From Roseobacter sp. GAI101 (GTDB lineage: Bacteria > Pseudomonadota > Alphaproteobacteria > Rhodobacterales > Rhodobacteraceae): a DNA stretch of 64,000 bases. The DNA is taken from NCBI RefSeq assembly GCF_000156335.1, contig NZ_DS999215.1:75844-139843 (forward strand). The letters run 5' to 3'. Numbering within the stretch: the stretch's first letter is position 1; each line of letters starts with the position of its first letter. The notes beneath the pieces were generated by a model, which saw nothing but the letters and a program-made list of their open reading frames with translations, was not told where the DNA came from and made no database searches. Positions 16,377-24,937 of this stretch are shown piece after piece. The translations under genes were made by a program, and so were the position numbers.

Positions 16377-17414
16377 TCACCGCACATAATAATACGCGGC
16401 GATGCTGGCCAGAAACGTCAACATCACAAGGATTGAATCAAGCCCGATTGACCCGATCCACGGCTTGCGCCGTACGATCAACCCGACCAGATAGATCGAC
16501 GTCACGGTCAGCCCAAAGGCCAGCGAAAGGCTGACCATCGGCGAGGTGTTTTGCAGGATCGGCCCCGAGCGGAACAGGATATCGGCTGGAAATACCAGCA
16601 CCAGCATGATCAGGTTGCTGCCGAATATATTCGAGATCGCCATGGTATAGGCCCCGATGCGCACGGCGGCGATGCTGGTGCTCAGCTCTGGCAATGACGT
16701 GGCACCTGCCAGCAATGTCACACCGATGAACCCGGTACCAAGCCCTGATTGATCCGCAATGCGGTCGGCAAACACGACAAGCAGCAGACCAAAGACCAGA
16801 ATGGCGATGCAGGCGAACACGGCCTGCCAGATCAGATTTACATTCCCCGCCTGCCCCAGCCCGGTCGGCGCAGGAAAGACCAGCGGTTCGGGGTCCGGCA
16901 GATCGACGGGCACCCAGTCACTGCTGGCATCATAGCGGCGCAACAGCCAGATCGCACCGCCATAGATCACCGCGATGCAAAGGCTGCCAAGGCCCACGCC
17001 GGCAAACACGAAGGTCTCTCCCAGATTGGTGATGATCAGGGTCACGGACAACAGCAGGACCAGCAATGTCGCCTCAAGCGCGTGGTTGGCCTTGCGGGGA
17101 TAGTTGGTGATCGGCCCGTGGGCCCAGAAATCTGCCATCGCCAGAATGGCCGTCTGCAAGGCGATGCCGCCGAACAGGTTGTTCAGCACCAGATTGCGCG
17201 ATTGCTGGGCTGCCGCGCTAAGGGTCGTCGCAACCTCTGGCAGTGACGTCGCCAATGACAAAAGCAGCAGACCTACAAGCGATTTGCCCAGCTTGAACCG
17301 GTCCGCCAGGGCATCTGCCAGATAGGCCAGCCGCGCCCCTGCAACCCAGACGCACGCGGCGCTAAAGGTGAAGAAGGCCAGACTTTGAAGCAGGGATGTG
17401 GCGGGGATATGCAT
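16377..17414 (-). CDS. CaCA-superfamily Na+/Ca2+ (cation/proton) exchanger
   Basis: 345 residues with about ten membrane helices in two inverted halves. The duplicated alpha-repeats are visible: SLATSLPEVATTLSAAAQQ in the first half and AGATSLPELSTSIAAVRIG followed by ISNIFGSN in the second. These acidic loop motifs form the ion-binding site of the Ca2+/cation antiporter superfamily. The first repeat keeps LNNLFGG in place of the usual N-x-x-GSN, a mild divergence. It probably extrudes calcium or another cation using an ion gradient. It is divergent from the M50 protease gene; one FNR-type box is 35 bp upstream of this start. Confidence 0.88.
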   Translation of the reverse strand: MHIPATSLLQSLAFFTFSAACVWVAGARLAYLADALADRFKLGKSLVGLLLLSLATSLPEVATTLSAAAQQSRNLVLNNLFGGIALQTAILAMADFWAHGPITNYPRKANHALEATLLVLLLSVTLIITNLGETFVFAGVGLGSLCIAVIYGGAIWLLRRYDASSDWVPVDLPDPEPLVFPAPTGLGQAGNVNLIWQAVFACIAILVFGLLLVVFADRIADQSGLGTGFIGVTLLAGATSLPELSTSIAAVRIGAYTMAISNIFGSNLIMLVLVFPADILFRSGPILQNTSPMVSLSLAFGLTVTSIYLVGLIVRRKPWIGSIGLDSILVMLTFLASIAAYYYVR

Positions 17415-17448
17415 CGATGCGCTTTAGCAAACCGCGCCTTGGTCTTTC

Positions 17449-17462
17449 TTGACATGGCTCAA
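17449..17462. promoter_or_regulatory. FNR/FixK-type box TTGACATGGCTCAA
   Basis: On the minus strand TTGAG-CCAT-GTCAA, 35 bp before the CaCA exchanger start. One position off TTGAY-N4-RTCAA; a position close to a core promoter is plausible. Confidence 0.55.
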
Positions 17463-17511
17463 TCCCGGCGGGCACGGGACCGATTGGCGATTACAGTCTT
17501 GGCCAAGCGGC

Positions 17512-17525
17512 TTGAGCGATATCAA
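17512..17525. promoter_or_regulatory. FNR/FixK-type box TTGAGCGATATCAA
   Basis: TTGAG-N4-ATCAA, 51 bp before the M50 protease start at 17576. Same TTGAG variant as at 11445. Confidence 0.6.
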
Positions 17526-17575
17526 TCAGGGGCGCGGCAATCGCAGTAGGTTGAGCGCAGAAAGCGGAGCCGATT

Positions 17576-18718
17576 ATGTTCTCAAATGCCGTAAAACTCT
17601 TTTCTCTCGGTGGTATCGAAATCAAGGTCGACCCCAGCTGGGTGATCATTGCCTCGTTGATAACGTGGAGCCTGTCGCGCCAGTATTTCCCCGAAGTCCT
17701 GCCCGAGGCGTCAAACCGAACATATCTGGCAATGGGATTGCTGGGGATGTTGGGCCTGTTCTCATCGCTATTATTGCATGAATTGGCGCATTCCGTCGTG
17801 GCAATACGTCTGGGGGTACCGATCAAAAGCATCACGTTGTTCATCTTCGGCGGCATGGCCGAACTCGGGAAGGAACCGACATCGGCGCGGGATGAATTCT
17901 GGATTGCGCTGGCGGGACCCGTCATGTCTTTTTGTCTGGCAACCGGATTTTGGACATTCGCCCAAGGGGTCTGGCTGGCCGCCGGACCTTTCGCGCTTGT
18001 CGAAGTGCTGTTTTATCTGGCGCTGATCAATCTGCTGCTTGCTCTTTTCAATCTGGTGCCCGCGTTTCCGCTGGATGGCGGGCGGGTGTTGCGGGCGTAT
18101 CTGTGGCACCGCAGCGGGGATGTGCTGGCGGCGACCCAGACCGCCGCGCGATCCGGTACGTTCTTCGGGTATCTTCTGATGGGGCTCGGGGTGTTGGCGC
18201 TTTTTCAGGGGGCGTTCGTCGCGGGCCTGTGGCAGCTGATGATCGGCGGGTTCGTCCTGATGGCGGCGCGGGCCAGCTATGTCTCGCAACTGGCCCGCAC
18301 CGTCTTTGAGGACAAGCCGGTAAGCGCGCTGATGTCGCGTCATCCGATCACCGTGGGCCCCAATATGACCCTGTTGGAACTGGCCAATCAGGTCATGCTG
18401 CGCCACGGTGTCAGCTTCGTGCCCGTGGTCGAGGGCAACGTTCTGCTGGGGCATGTGGATCAATCCGTCCTTGAAGGGATCGAGCATCAGAACTGGGGTA
18501 ATACGCGGGTTGGCGATGTCTTTTTCGGCCTTGACGAAAGCGTGATGATTGCGCCGGAATTGCCGATCCCGGACCTTCTCAAGCTGATCGCGGCGACGGG
18601 GCACCGCAAGTTCATGGTCGTGCTGGACCACCATCTGCTTGGCGTGATCACGCTGGCGGATCTGACGCGGTTTCTGGACTACAGCGCTGTTGCCGAGCCT
18701 CGGCAACGGCATGTTTAG
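17576..18718 (+). CDS. Site-2-type M50 metalloprotease with CBS domains
   Basis: 380-residue intramembrane zinc protease. The metal site HELAH is at residues 68-72 in the second or third membrane helix; the third ligand lies in NLVPAFPLDGGRVLRA (about 158-173). About six membrane helices occupy the first 240 residues. Two CBS domains follow (SALMSRHPITVGPNMTLLEL; then VMIAPELPIPDLLKLI), which may bind adenine nucleotides. This is the SpoIVFB-like/Rip3-like architecture found in many bacteria. A substrate cannot be named; anti-sigma factors or membrane regulators are usual. An FNR-type box precedes it, suggesting induction with the surrounding stress genes. Confidence 0.92.
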   Translation: MFSNAVKLFSLGGIEIKVDPSWVIIASLITWSLSRQYFPEVLPEASNRTYLAMGLLGMLGLFSSLLLHELAHSVVAIRLGVPIKSITLFIFGGMAELGKEPTSARDEFWIALAGPVMSFCLATGFWTFAQGVWLAAGPFALVEVLFYLALINLLLALFNLVPAFPLDGGRVLRAYLWHRSGDVLAATQTAARSGTFFGYLLMGLGVLALFQGAFVAGLWQLMIGGFVLMAARASYVSQLARTVFEDKPVSALMSRHPITVGPNMTLLELANQVMLRHGVSFVPVVEGNVLLGHVDQSVLEGIEHQNWGNTRVGDVFFGLDESVMIAPELPIPDLLKLIAATGHRKFMVVLDHHLLGVITLADLTRFLDYSAVAEPRQRHV

Positions 18719-18983
18719 GGGGATGGAAAGGCCGGGCACATTACGGAAACGGGACGTCGATTTGGTCAAGTGCTTGATCAAGCGCGCCATTTTGCAAGCG
18801 GCTGGTGGGCGCGCGCCAGTTCTTGATGAAGTAACGCTCTTATGACTTGCCTTCTCTGCAAACCGACCTAATATTCAACTATAACGTGTCGGCTTAAACC
18901 AGCCCCGCCTTCTACAAAAGGGTCATTTCAGACTTGCACCTGTCGCGCAGCATTTGGCAGGGTTGGCAAAAGGGATTTAACGC

Positions 18984-20534
18984 ATGGGTAATGCCAAGGA
19001 AGACAGCGCGGTTTTACAAGCGATCCTTGAAGCTGCTGTGGATGCCATCATCGTGTCGGATCAGGACGGAACAATCCTGCGTGCCAATCCGGCAGCGGCG
19101 AGGTTGTTCAGGTATGACGTTGCCGAAATGGTCGGGAAAAGCGTGAACATGCTGATGCCCCGCGCGATGGCCGACATTCATGACGGCTTCATGTCGCATC
19201 ATCTTGAGACAGGTGAAAAGCGGATCATAGGGATCGGCCGCGATGTCGAGGGCAAGCGCAAGGATTGCTCTGTGTTTCCGCTCCATCTTTCCGTCGGCCA
19301 CTCAAAGATTGCCGGAAAGCGCATATTCATCGGGATTCTGCATGATCTCACCCACCGCAAAGCGACCGAAGACGCGCTTGCCCGGTCGCGGCGGTTGGAT
19401 GCGATCGGTCAGATGACCGGCGGGATTGCACATGATTTCAATAATCTGCTGACGGTGATCGTCGGCAATCTGGAATTGCTTGAAATGCGCGGGGCCAATC
19501 CGCAGCAACTCGCCTTGATCAGGGACGCGCTTGAATCGGCCGAACTGGGGGCGGATTTAACGTCCCGCTTGATGATCTTTGCGCGGAAAAGCCATCTTAA
19601 ACCCGAACGATCCGATCTGCGGCAGGTCTGCTCGGACACGCTGGCGCTGCTGGAGCGGACGGTGGGGGCGACCTTTGATATCAAAATCGACTTTGCCGAA
19701 AATCTGGACACGGTGATGATTGACCCCGTTCAGTTGAAGTCCGCTGTGATGAATCTTGCGCTGAATGCGCGTGATGCGATGGGGACCAGTGGCGAATTGC
19801 TGGTTTCGCTTCAGAATGTGACCATCGACGATACCTTTATGGCCGAGGAAACTGACATGGAGGCGGGCGATTACGTGCGCCTGTCCGTCAGCGACAACGG
19901 TGCCGGAATGAGCCTTGAGGCGCAGCGCCGCGCATTCGAACCATTCTTCACGACGAAGTCGGACAGCGGTGGAACGGGGCTGGGACTGGCGATGGTGTAC
20001 GGCTTCGTGCGTCAGTCGGGGGGGCATGTCAGACTGTACAGTGAACTGGGTCTTGGCACCAGTTTCGGCCTTTATTTCCCGGCACTGGCGCAAGCGGGTG
20101 GATATCAGGCGGGGGATGCCCGTAGCAATGCCGTAGTACCGCCAGCCCGCGGAAACGGGGAAACAATTCTGGTGGTCGAAGACAACCCCAAGGTGCGCAA
20201 ACTGTCGATTGAACGCGTCCGCGACCTCGGGTTTCTGGCTCTCGAGGCGCAAAGCGGCGATCAGGCATATCAGATCCTCAAAGACGGTGCGCATGTCGAT
20301 CTTGTGTTCTCGGATCTGGTCATGCCAGGCACGTTGAACGGCTATGACCTTGCTGCCAAGATCTCGCTGGAATTCCCACAGCTCAAGGTGCTGTTGACCT
20401 CTGGTTACGCCAGCGATGTCATCAAAACGAGTCTGGCCCGTGAACGGCCCTATGACGTCTTGCACAAGCCTTATCGTCAGTCCGAATTGGCGCAGAAGCT
20501 CAAAGTGCTTTTTAGCGATTGCTCTGCCGCCTGA
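18984..20534 (+). CDS. Hybrid histidine kinase with FixL-like PAS domain
   Basis: 516 residues, soluble. A PAS domain (about 8-125) contains ADIHDGFMSHHLETGEKRII and GIGR, close to the haem PAS of FixL: aligned to Bradyrhizobium FixL, His66 matches proximal His200, Ile81 matches Ile215 and Arg86 matches Arg220, with HLSVG for the HLSIG strand. The Arg206 and His214 positions are His and Arg here. The dimerisation region has phospho-acceptor His150 in GGIAHDFNN. The ATPase domain shows NLALNARDAM, DNGAGM and GGTGLGLAMV, and a receiver (393-510) has Asp444. It may sense oxygen, but haem binding is not proven. Its 3' end overlaps the convergent OmpR-type gene by 58 bp. It resembles the kinase part of the 36860-41326 protein. 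Confidence 0.88.
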   Translation: MGNAKEDSAVLQAILEAAVDAIIVSDQDGTILRANPAAARLFRYDVAEMVGKSVNMLMPRAMADIHDGFMSHHLETGEKRIIGIGRDVEGKRKDCSVFPLHLSVGHSKIAGKRIFIGILHDLTHRKATEDALARSRRLDAIGQMTGGIAHDFNNLLTVIVGNLELLEMRGANPQQLALIRDALESAELGADLTSRLMIFARKSHLKPERSDLRQVCSDTLALLERTVGATFDIKIDFAENLDTVMIDPVQLKSAVMNLALNARDAMGTSGELLVSLQNVTIDDTFMAEETDMEAGDYVRLSVSDNGAGMSLEAQRRAFEPFFTTKSDSGGTGLGLAMVYGFVRQSGGHVRLYSELGLGTSFGLYFPALAQAGGYQAGDARSNAVVPPARGNGETILVVEDNPKVRKLSIERVRDLGFLALEAQSGDQAYQILKDGAHVDLVFSDLVMPGTLNGYDLAAKISLEFPQLKVLLTSGYASDVIKTSLARERPYDVLHKPYRQSELAQKLKVLFSDCSAA

Positions 20535-21283
20535 ATCACCTTGACCTCGCAGGCAAACGAATAGCCGACGCCGCGTACCGTCTTGATCAATTTCGGGTCT
20601 GACGGGTCACGCTCGATTTTCTTGCGCAGACGGGCGATCTGGTTGTCGATGGCACGGTCCATAGGGTTCCACTCCAGACCTCCCGTCAGGTCCATCAGTT
20701 GATCGCGGGACAGGACGCGCTTGGGTCTGTTGAGAAACACATCAAGCAGTTTGAAATCGCCACTGGTCAGGCTACACTCGGCACCGTTGCGGTCTATCAA
20801 TTTCATCTGGTCCGGAATAGCGATCATGCCATCAAAGGAAAAATAGACGCTGTCAGAGGAATCATCCTGGCTGACGGCCTCCGTCCCGGCGGGTTCCTTC
20901 GTACTCTCATACTTCGCTGCGCTTCGGCGCAGGACGCTTCTGATCCGGGCAAGAACCTCTCGGACATGAAAGGGTTTGGTGATGTAATCATCCGCCCCGA
21001 CTTCAAGCCCGACAACACGGTCGATCACATCCTCCTTTCCGGTCACCATGATGATGGGAAGATGTGATGTCTTCCTGATTTTCCGCGCCAGATCGACGCC
21101 GCTTTCGGACCCCAGATTCAAATCCAGGGTGATTAGCATGATGTCCGAGCTTGCAATCGCCGCCATGACGTCGCTTGCATTTTCCGCTTCCAGTACACCA
21201 AAACCGTCACCCTCCAGCACGTTGCGCAGCAGGTTTCTGATTTTAGGATCGTCATCGACAACAAGAATTTTCTGGTTAGTCAT
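20477..21283 (-). CDS. OmpR/PhoB-family response regulator
   Basis: 268 residues. The receiver (about 5-118) has the acidic pair VVDDDPK, the phospho-acceptor Asp in ITLDLNLG, the Thr in MVTGKE and the Lys in YITKPFH. After a linker of about 30 residues the winged-helix domain carries LTSGDFKLLDVFLNRPKRVL, SRDQLMDL and DNQIARLRKKIE, then VRGVGYSF. The C-terminal 30 residues (after SFACEV) extend past the usual end and overlap the kinase gene on the other strand. The ATG has GGAGG just upstream. Its partner may be one of the two hybrid kinases nearby; no dedicated kinase is adjacent in the same operon. It is divergent from the FixK-like regulator at 21457. Confidence 0.92.
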   Translation of the reverse strand: MTNQKILVVDDDPKIRNLLRNVLEGDGFGVLEAENASDVMAAIASSDIMLITLDLNLGSESGVDLARKIRKTSHLPIIMVTGKEDVIDRVVGLEVGADDYITKPFHVREVLARIRSVLRRSAAKYESTKEPAGTEAVSQDDSSDSVYFSFDGMIAIPDQMKLIDRNGAECSLTSGDFKLLDVFLNRPKRVLSRDQLMDLTGGLEWNPMDRAIDNQIARLRKKIERDPSDPKLIKTVRGVGYSFACEVKVIQAAEQSLKSTLSFCANSD

Positions 21284-21456
21284 ATGGCCTCCATCTACCC
21301 CTGAAGGGGCTGGTCGAAGAAGTTGATTAAATATAAATTGTGTCTTGGAAATTGAGAAGCATTGTTACAAATTAATACAAATACCCATACCGTAAGATTA
21401 ATCCGAATTACATTCACCAATCAAGGTGACCTCAAATCAAATAGGAGGTTCACCAT

Positions 21457-22131
21457 ATGTATGTCACGATTCCCAATGAACACGGTACCCCTTGTGCATT
21501 TACTCCGCTTGTTTCCACCCTTCCCCAAACCGCAGAAACCCGCCTGAAAACCGGTGCTTATCTGTACTATGAAGGCGACGAGGTTGAGTGGCTTTATCAA
21601 GTGAACAGCGGTGTTTTGCGGCTGACGCGCCTGCTTTCCGATGGTCGTCGTCAAGTCATTGCTTTCGGCTATCCTGGTGATATCGTTGGGTTTCCTTCTG
21701 CAAATATACATCATACCGACTGCGAAGCATTGACCGATGTGCGCCTGCAACCTTTCCGGCGTTCCGCCCTCGAGAGTGGTGAGGGCGACCCCCAGTTGCA
21801 TACTGCCCTTTTGCAGGCTGCATTGCGCGAAATCAGCGGGATGCAGGATCACTTCATGATGCTTGGCCGGAAGTCGGCGAGTGAAAAGTTGGCCTCTTTT
21901 TTATGTGTACTGGCCGAAAGGGTAGGAATAGACTTAGGTGCATATCGAAGTGTAACGCTCCCGATGAGCCGATCCGACATCGCCGACTTTCTGGGTTTGA
22001 CGACTGAAACCGTTAGCCGGACCTTTACCCAGTTGCGCAAAAGCAAGATCATCGCGATCGACAACATCTACACCATTATCATCCAGCGCCCGACTGCCTT
22101 GCTTGAATTGTCGATGGGCGATTGTGACTGA
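21457..22131 (+). CDS. FixK/Dnr-type Crp/Fnr regulator
   Basis: 224 residues with a sensor barrel (LKTGAYLYYEGDEVEWLYQVNSG) and a C-terminal helix-turn-helix (MSRSDIADFLGLTTETVSRTFTQLR). The recognition helix E-T-V-S-R is the FNR/FixK form that reads TTGAT half-sites. The FNR iron-sulfur cysteines are absent; only one Cys (residue 13) is in the N-terminal tail, so oxygen would be sensed elsewhere, as in FixLJ-FixK circuits. AGGAGG lies 8 bases before the ATG. The upstream 170 bp is markedly AT-rich. A stem-loop at 22163-22194 ends the gene. It is the best candidate for the protein that binds the boxes of this island. Confidence 0.92.
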   Translation: MYVTIPNEHGTPCAFTPLVSTLPQTAETRLKTGAYLYYEGDEVEWLYQVNSGVLRLTRLLSDGRRQVIAFGYPGDIVGFPSANIHHTDCEALTDVRLQPFRRSALESGEGDPQLHTALLQAALREISGMQDHFMMLGRKSASEKLASFLCVLAERVGIDLGAYRSVTLPMSRSDIADFLGLTTETVSRTFTQLRKSKIIAIDNIYTIIIQRPTALLELSMGDCD

Positions 22132-22162
22132 CCCTTGAATGCAGCATCTGCTGTTTGGTCCG

Positions 22163-22194
22163 GACGCCACGGGAAAAGGCTTCCCCGTGGCGTC
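22163..22194. terminator. Stem-loop between convergent genes
   Basis: GACGCCACGGG (22163-22173) and CCCGTGGCGTC (22184-22194) form an 11-bp perfect stem with a 10-nt loop, 32 bp after the FixK-like stop and just before the convergent DUF2267 stop. Only a short T-rich stretch follows. It probably ends transcription from both sides. Confidence 0.7.
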
Positions 22195-22220
22195 TGCCTT
22201 TGTACTGCGGGGTCTGGAGA

Positions 22221-22652
22221 CTAGGGGGCGGCCCAAAGATCACGGATCGGCTCGGACAACGTGGCGCGAAGGTCTTCGACCTCTCCCCTGCTGAGGCGGT
22301 TGTTCAGCAGATCAAACACGCATTTGATGTCTTCACGGCCCCGGTATTCTTCCGCATCGCCCATCTGGGCCGCGATGAAGGCGCTGAAATCGTTGACATG
22401 GCGTTCCTTGATCGGCGTGTGCTTGGGCATCCAGCCTTCAAAGAAGAACCCGCGTATCAGCAGGGGCAGTTGCGCGGACATCTGGGCCACTTCGTTCACC
22501 ACCAGATGATCCCGCACGTGGCGCAAGGTAACCCGCAACAGGCGCAACACACTGCGTTTCGACGACCAGTCAAGGCGCTCGGCCAGTTCGTTGATCCACT
22601 CGTGGGTCAGATGGACGCTGTTGTCGATCACTTCCAAACCTTGGGCTGTCAT
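22221..22652 (-). CDS. DUF2267-family protein
   Basis: 143 residues from the ATG at 22650-22652, chosen over one 6 bp upstream because AGGAG is then 7 bases away. It is all-helical with no membrane segment or signal. Landmarks are VHLTHEWINELAERLDWSSKRSVLRLLRVTLRHVRDHL, then LPLLIRGFFFEGW and the second half with FDLLNNRLSRGEVEDLRATLSEPIRDLW. This two-part pattern is the DUF2267 family, of unknown biochemical role, often found beside universal stress proteins and in low-oxygen gene sets. It is 20 bp after the stop of the gene at 22673-23854, so the two probably form one leftward operon. Confidence 0.85.
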   Translation of the reverse strand: MTAQGLEVIDNSVHLTHEWINELAERLDWSSKRSVLRLLRVTLRHVRDHLVVNEVAQMSAQLPLLIRGFFFEGWMPKHTPIKERHVNDFSAFIAAQMGDAEEYRGREDIKCVFDLLNNRLSRGEVEDLRATLSEPIRDLWAAP

Positions 22653-22672
22653 GGGCATTCTCCTGTGTAAGG

Positions 22673-23854
22673 TCATTCTTCGAGGGGTTTGAGGTCAACA
22701 TCCAAGGCGACGTCGGGATTGCCGAGCAATGATTGAAAGACGGAGCGCGTCATCGCGCCGATGCCAAGCAGGACCAGCGTGAAATTCGCGACCCAGCCGA
22801 CGAAGGGGATGAAATTGAGCAGGGCGACAAAGATGATCGCAGCCGCGAACACCAGCAGGCGCGCGACATTGCTTGGCTCGTCCGAACCACCCAGGGCCGA
22901 CCACAGCCGCATCGAGACACTGTAGGCACCTAACGCATAGCCAAGAGTCCAGAGCACCACGATGGCCAACAAAACCACCGGCACGAAGGGAAGACCGACA
23001 ATCGTCATCGCGGTGATCGGAACCATGCCGAACAACACCGACAGGCCGATCACACCAAGCAGAAGGCTCTGGCCGGGGGCCTCAGCAATGCTGCGGCGCA
23101 TTTTCGCCAGACGTTTGGGCATGAACCCCAGCATCAGGGCCCCCAGCACCAGAAAGAACAAAAGCGCGATGGCAAACCCGAACAGGATGGACATGAAGGT
23201 CGGGAAAGCGGGCATATCCTTGCCCATGTCTTGCCATTCCTCCCAGACACGTCCGCCTGCAATCTTTTCAAAGACCACACGGTCGGCGGGGGCGACGCGG
23301 TCGGGAACGGGAATTTTTCCCTCTGTACTATAGGTCAGCGTGCCACTGACGACAGCATCGGGCCCGAAGGTCAGCGTTTGCGCAAGAATACGGGCATCGC
23401 CGCCAATTGCAGCATTCAGGATCACATCGCGTCCGATCACCGACAGCGCCCCCTGAACCGGGCCCTCGATCGTCACGGTATTGCCCAGCAGGCGCGCATT
23501 GCCCTGGGTCAGAGAGCTGCTTTCGGTACGCAGGGACAGCCCCGCGGCCGTCATGTCCTCTGCGACGGCACTGCGGACCACCAATGTGCCGCCCATCGCA
23601 TAAAGGTCTTCGACCACGTCCGTATTGACCGATATGTCCAGCCCGGCGATGTGCAGATCGCCCTGCGTGGCACCGTCTACGTTGACCGAACGGGCCGCCA
23701 TAAAGGTATCACCGACAGTATCCACCGATTGGCTAAGCTGTGATCCGGCGAAAAACGTATCGTCACCGTTACGGGCAGAAACTGTGTCGGCCAAGGAGGC
23801 CGTTGACATGCCCAAAGCGGCAAGGACGGCCAATGCGTGTGTGAAAGTGAACAT
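22673..23854 (-). CDS. Exported bactofilin-like beta-helix protein with membrane domain
   Basis: 393 residues in three parts. A signal peptide (LAVLAALGMSTASLA) comes first. Residues about 25-185 form a repetitive beta-solenoid with short turns around Gly/Asp/Asn (VNVDGATQGDLHIAGLDISV, AIGGDARILAQTLTFGPDAV), similar to the polymer-forming bactofilin fold. The C-terminal half holds about five membrane helices (AIALLFFLVLGALMLGF; LVFAAAIIFVALLNFIPFVGWVANF). So a periplasmic solenoid is tethered to a membrane bundle. The function is unknown; envelope stabilisation under stress is only a guess. An FNR-type box lies between it and the universal stress protein gene at 23998. Confidence 0.75.
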   Translation of the reverse strand: MFTFTHALAVLAALGMSTASLADTVSARNGDDTFFAGSQLSQSVDTVGDTFMAARSVNVDGATQGDLHIAGLDISVNTDVVEDLYAMGGTLVVRSAVAEDMTAAGLSLRTESSSLTQGNARLLGNTVTIEGPVQGALSVIGRDVILNAAIGGDARILAQTLTFGPDAVVSGTLTYSTEGKIPVPDRVAPADRVVFEKIAGGRVWEEWQDMGKDMPAFPTFMSILFGFAIALLFFLVLGALMLGFMPKRLAKMRRSIAEAPGQSLLLGVIGLSVLFGMVPITAMTIVGLPFVPVVLLAIVVLWTLGYALGAYSVSMRLWSALGGSDEPSNVARLLVFAAAIIFVALLNFIPFVGWVANFTLVLLGIGAMTRSVFQSLLGNPDVALDVDLKPLEE

Positions 23855-23916
23855 AAAAAGTTCCTCGACCGAATTTGGGATTCTTTCTTGGAGTAGCGGA
23901 AAACGCGAACGACCGA

Positions 23917-23930
23917 TTGACTGGGATCAA
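23917..23930. promoter_or_regulatory. FNR/FixK-type box TTGACTGGGATCAA
   Basis: Exact TTGAY-N4-RTCAA, extended to GATTGA...TCAATC on both sides. It is 67 bp before the universal stress protein start (23998) and 62 bp before the divergent membrane protein start (23854), so it may control both. Confidence 0.75.
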
Positions 23931-23997
23931 TCGGATATCTGCACGTCTTGCTAGAGATAATGGGATGCTGAACCTGTCGGAGAAAAGGAATGACCGC

Positions 23998-24837
23998 ATG
24001 GGACCGAAGACGATACTGGTCTGCCTGACCACCCCCGAAAACACCGAAACGCTGTTGAAAGTCGCGGTTCCCCTTGCACGCAAACACGGTGCCCATCTGA
24101 TCGGGCTGCACACGGTCGAGGCATTGCTGGTCTATCCGGGCATTGCCATGCACATCCCCGAACCTGCCTTTGCCACGTTCAATGCCAGCCAGAAGCAGGA
24201 GTCCGAGGCGATCAAGGAGGTCTTTACCAAACATACGAAGATCGAGGATTTCGTCAGCGAATTCCGGTTGATCCGCGCCGAGGCTGTGTCTGCCGTGGAA
24301 CGGATGGTCGAATGCGCGCGGGCGGCGGACCTTGTGATCATGTCGCACGAAGACAAGGAGCATGACCGGTATGACCAGCGGCACGCGCAGGTTCAGGTGA
24401 TCCGTGAAAGCGGGCGCCCCGTTGTCGTGGTCCCGCTGAATTATGACGGCCCCGAGATCGGCACGAACCTGTTGCTGGGCTGGAGCGACACCAGAGAAGC
24501 GGCACGCGCCGCCCATGATATGGTGGGGCTTGCCGATGAAGGCGCAACCCTCACGGTGTTGCGTGTCGTCAAGGCCCAGCAAGATGCGTTGAAAGACGGC
24601 GATGCGATTGACATGGTCGAGATGTTTGCACGGCATGGCCTGAAGCCGACGCTGGAGTACCGCGAACCGATGGGGACCAGCATCGCGGAGGTGTTGAACA
24701 AGGCGGCTTTCGAATTGGGGGCGGACCTGATTGCAACCGGTGCCTTTGGCCACTCGCGCACCTATGATTTCGTCCTTGGCGCTACCACACATGCGCTGCT
24801 GCGGGACCAGAAGGTGCCGATCCTTTTCAGCAAATAA
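23998..24837 (+). CDS. Tandem universal stress protein
   Basis: 279 residues from ATG 23998 (AAAGGA 8 bases before), with two UspA folds. The first is KTILVCLTTPENTETLLKVAVPLA to VIRESGRPVVVVPL. The second has LLGWSDTREAARAAHDMVGLA and ends with GAFGHSRTYDFVLGATTHALL, which fits the ATP-binding pattern G-x2-G-x9-G-[ST]; the first half lacks it. Such tandem proteins support survival when respiration stops. An FNR-type box is 67 bp upstream. The next genes on the strand are a 37-residue ORF and arcA, so this could be the first gene of a run. Confidence 0.9.
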   Translation: MGPKTILVCLTTPENTETLLKVAVPLARKHGAHLIGLHTVEALLVYPGIAMHIPEPAFATFNASQKQESEAIKEVFTKHTKIEDFVSEFRLIRAEAVSAVERMVECARAADLVIMSHEDKEHDRYDQRHAQVQVIRESGRPVVVVPLNYDGPEIGTNLLLGWSDTREAARAAHDMVGLADEGATLTVLRVVKAQQDALKDGDAIDMVEMFARHGLKPTLEYREPMGTSIAEVLNKAAFELGADLIATGAFGHSRTYDFVLGATTHALLRDQKVPILFSK

Positions 24838-24937
24838 CAGCAGGCGCAGCACGTCCGGTTATGACCCATCTCAATCCGTGCACCCTGTGCGACGCTATGA
24901 TCCGAAGACTTCGCCACCCTTTCGAAAGGAATGATCG

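Noticed and set aside
18765-18785. TTGGTCAAGTGCTTGATCAA upstream of the hybrid kinase
   Set aside because: Half-sites are in the wrong order and spacing for an FNR-type box; kept out of the count of eleven.
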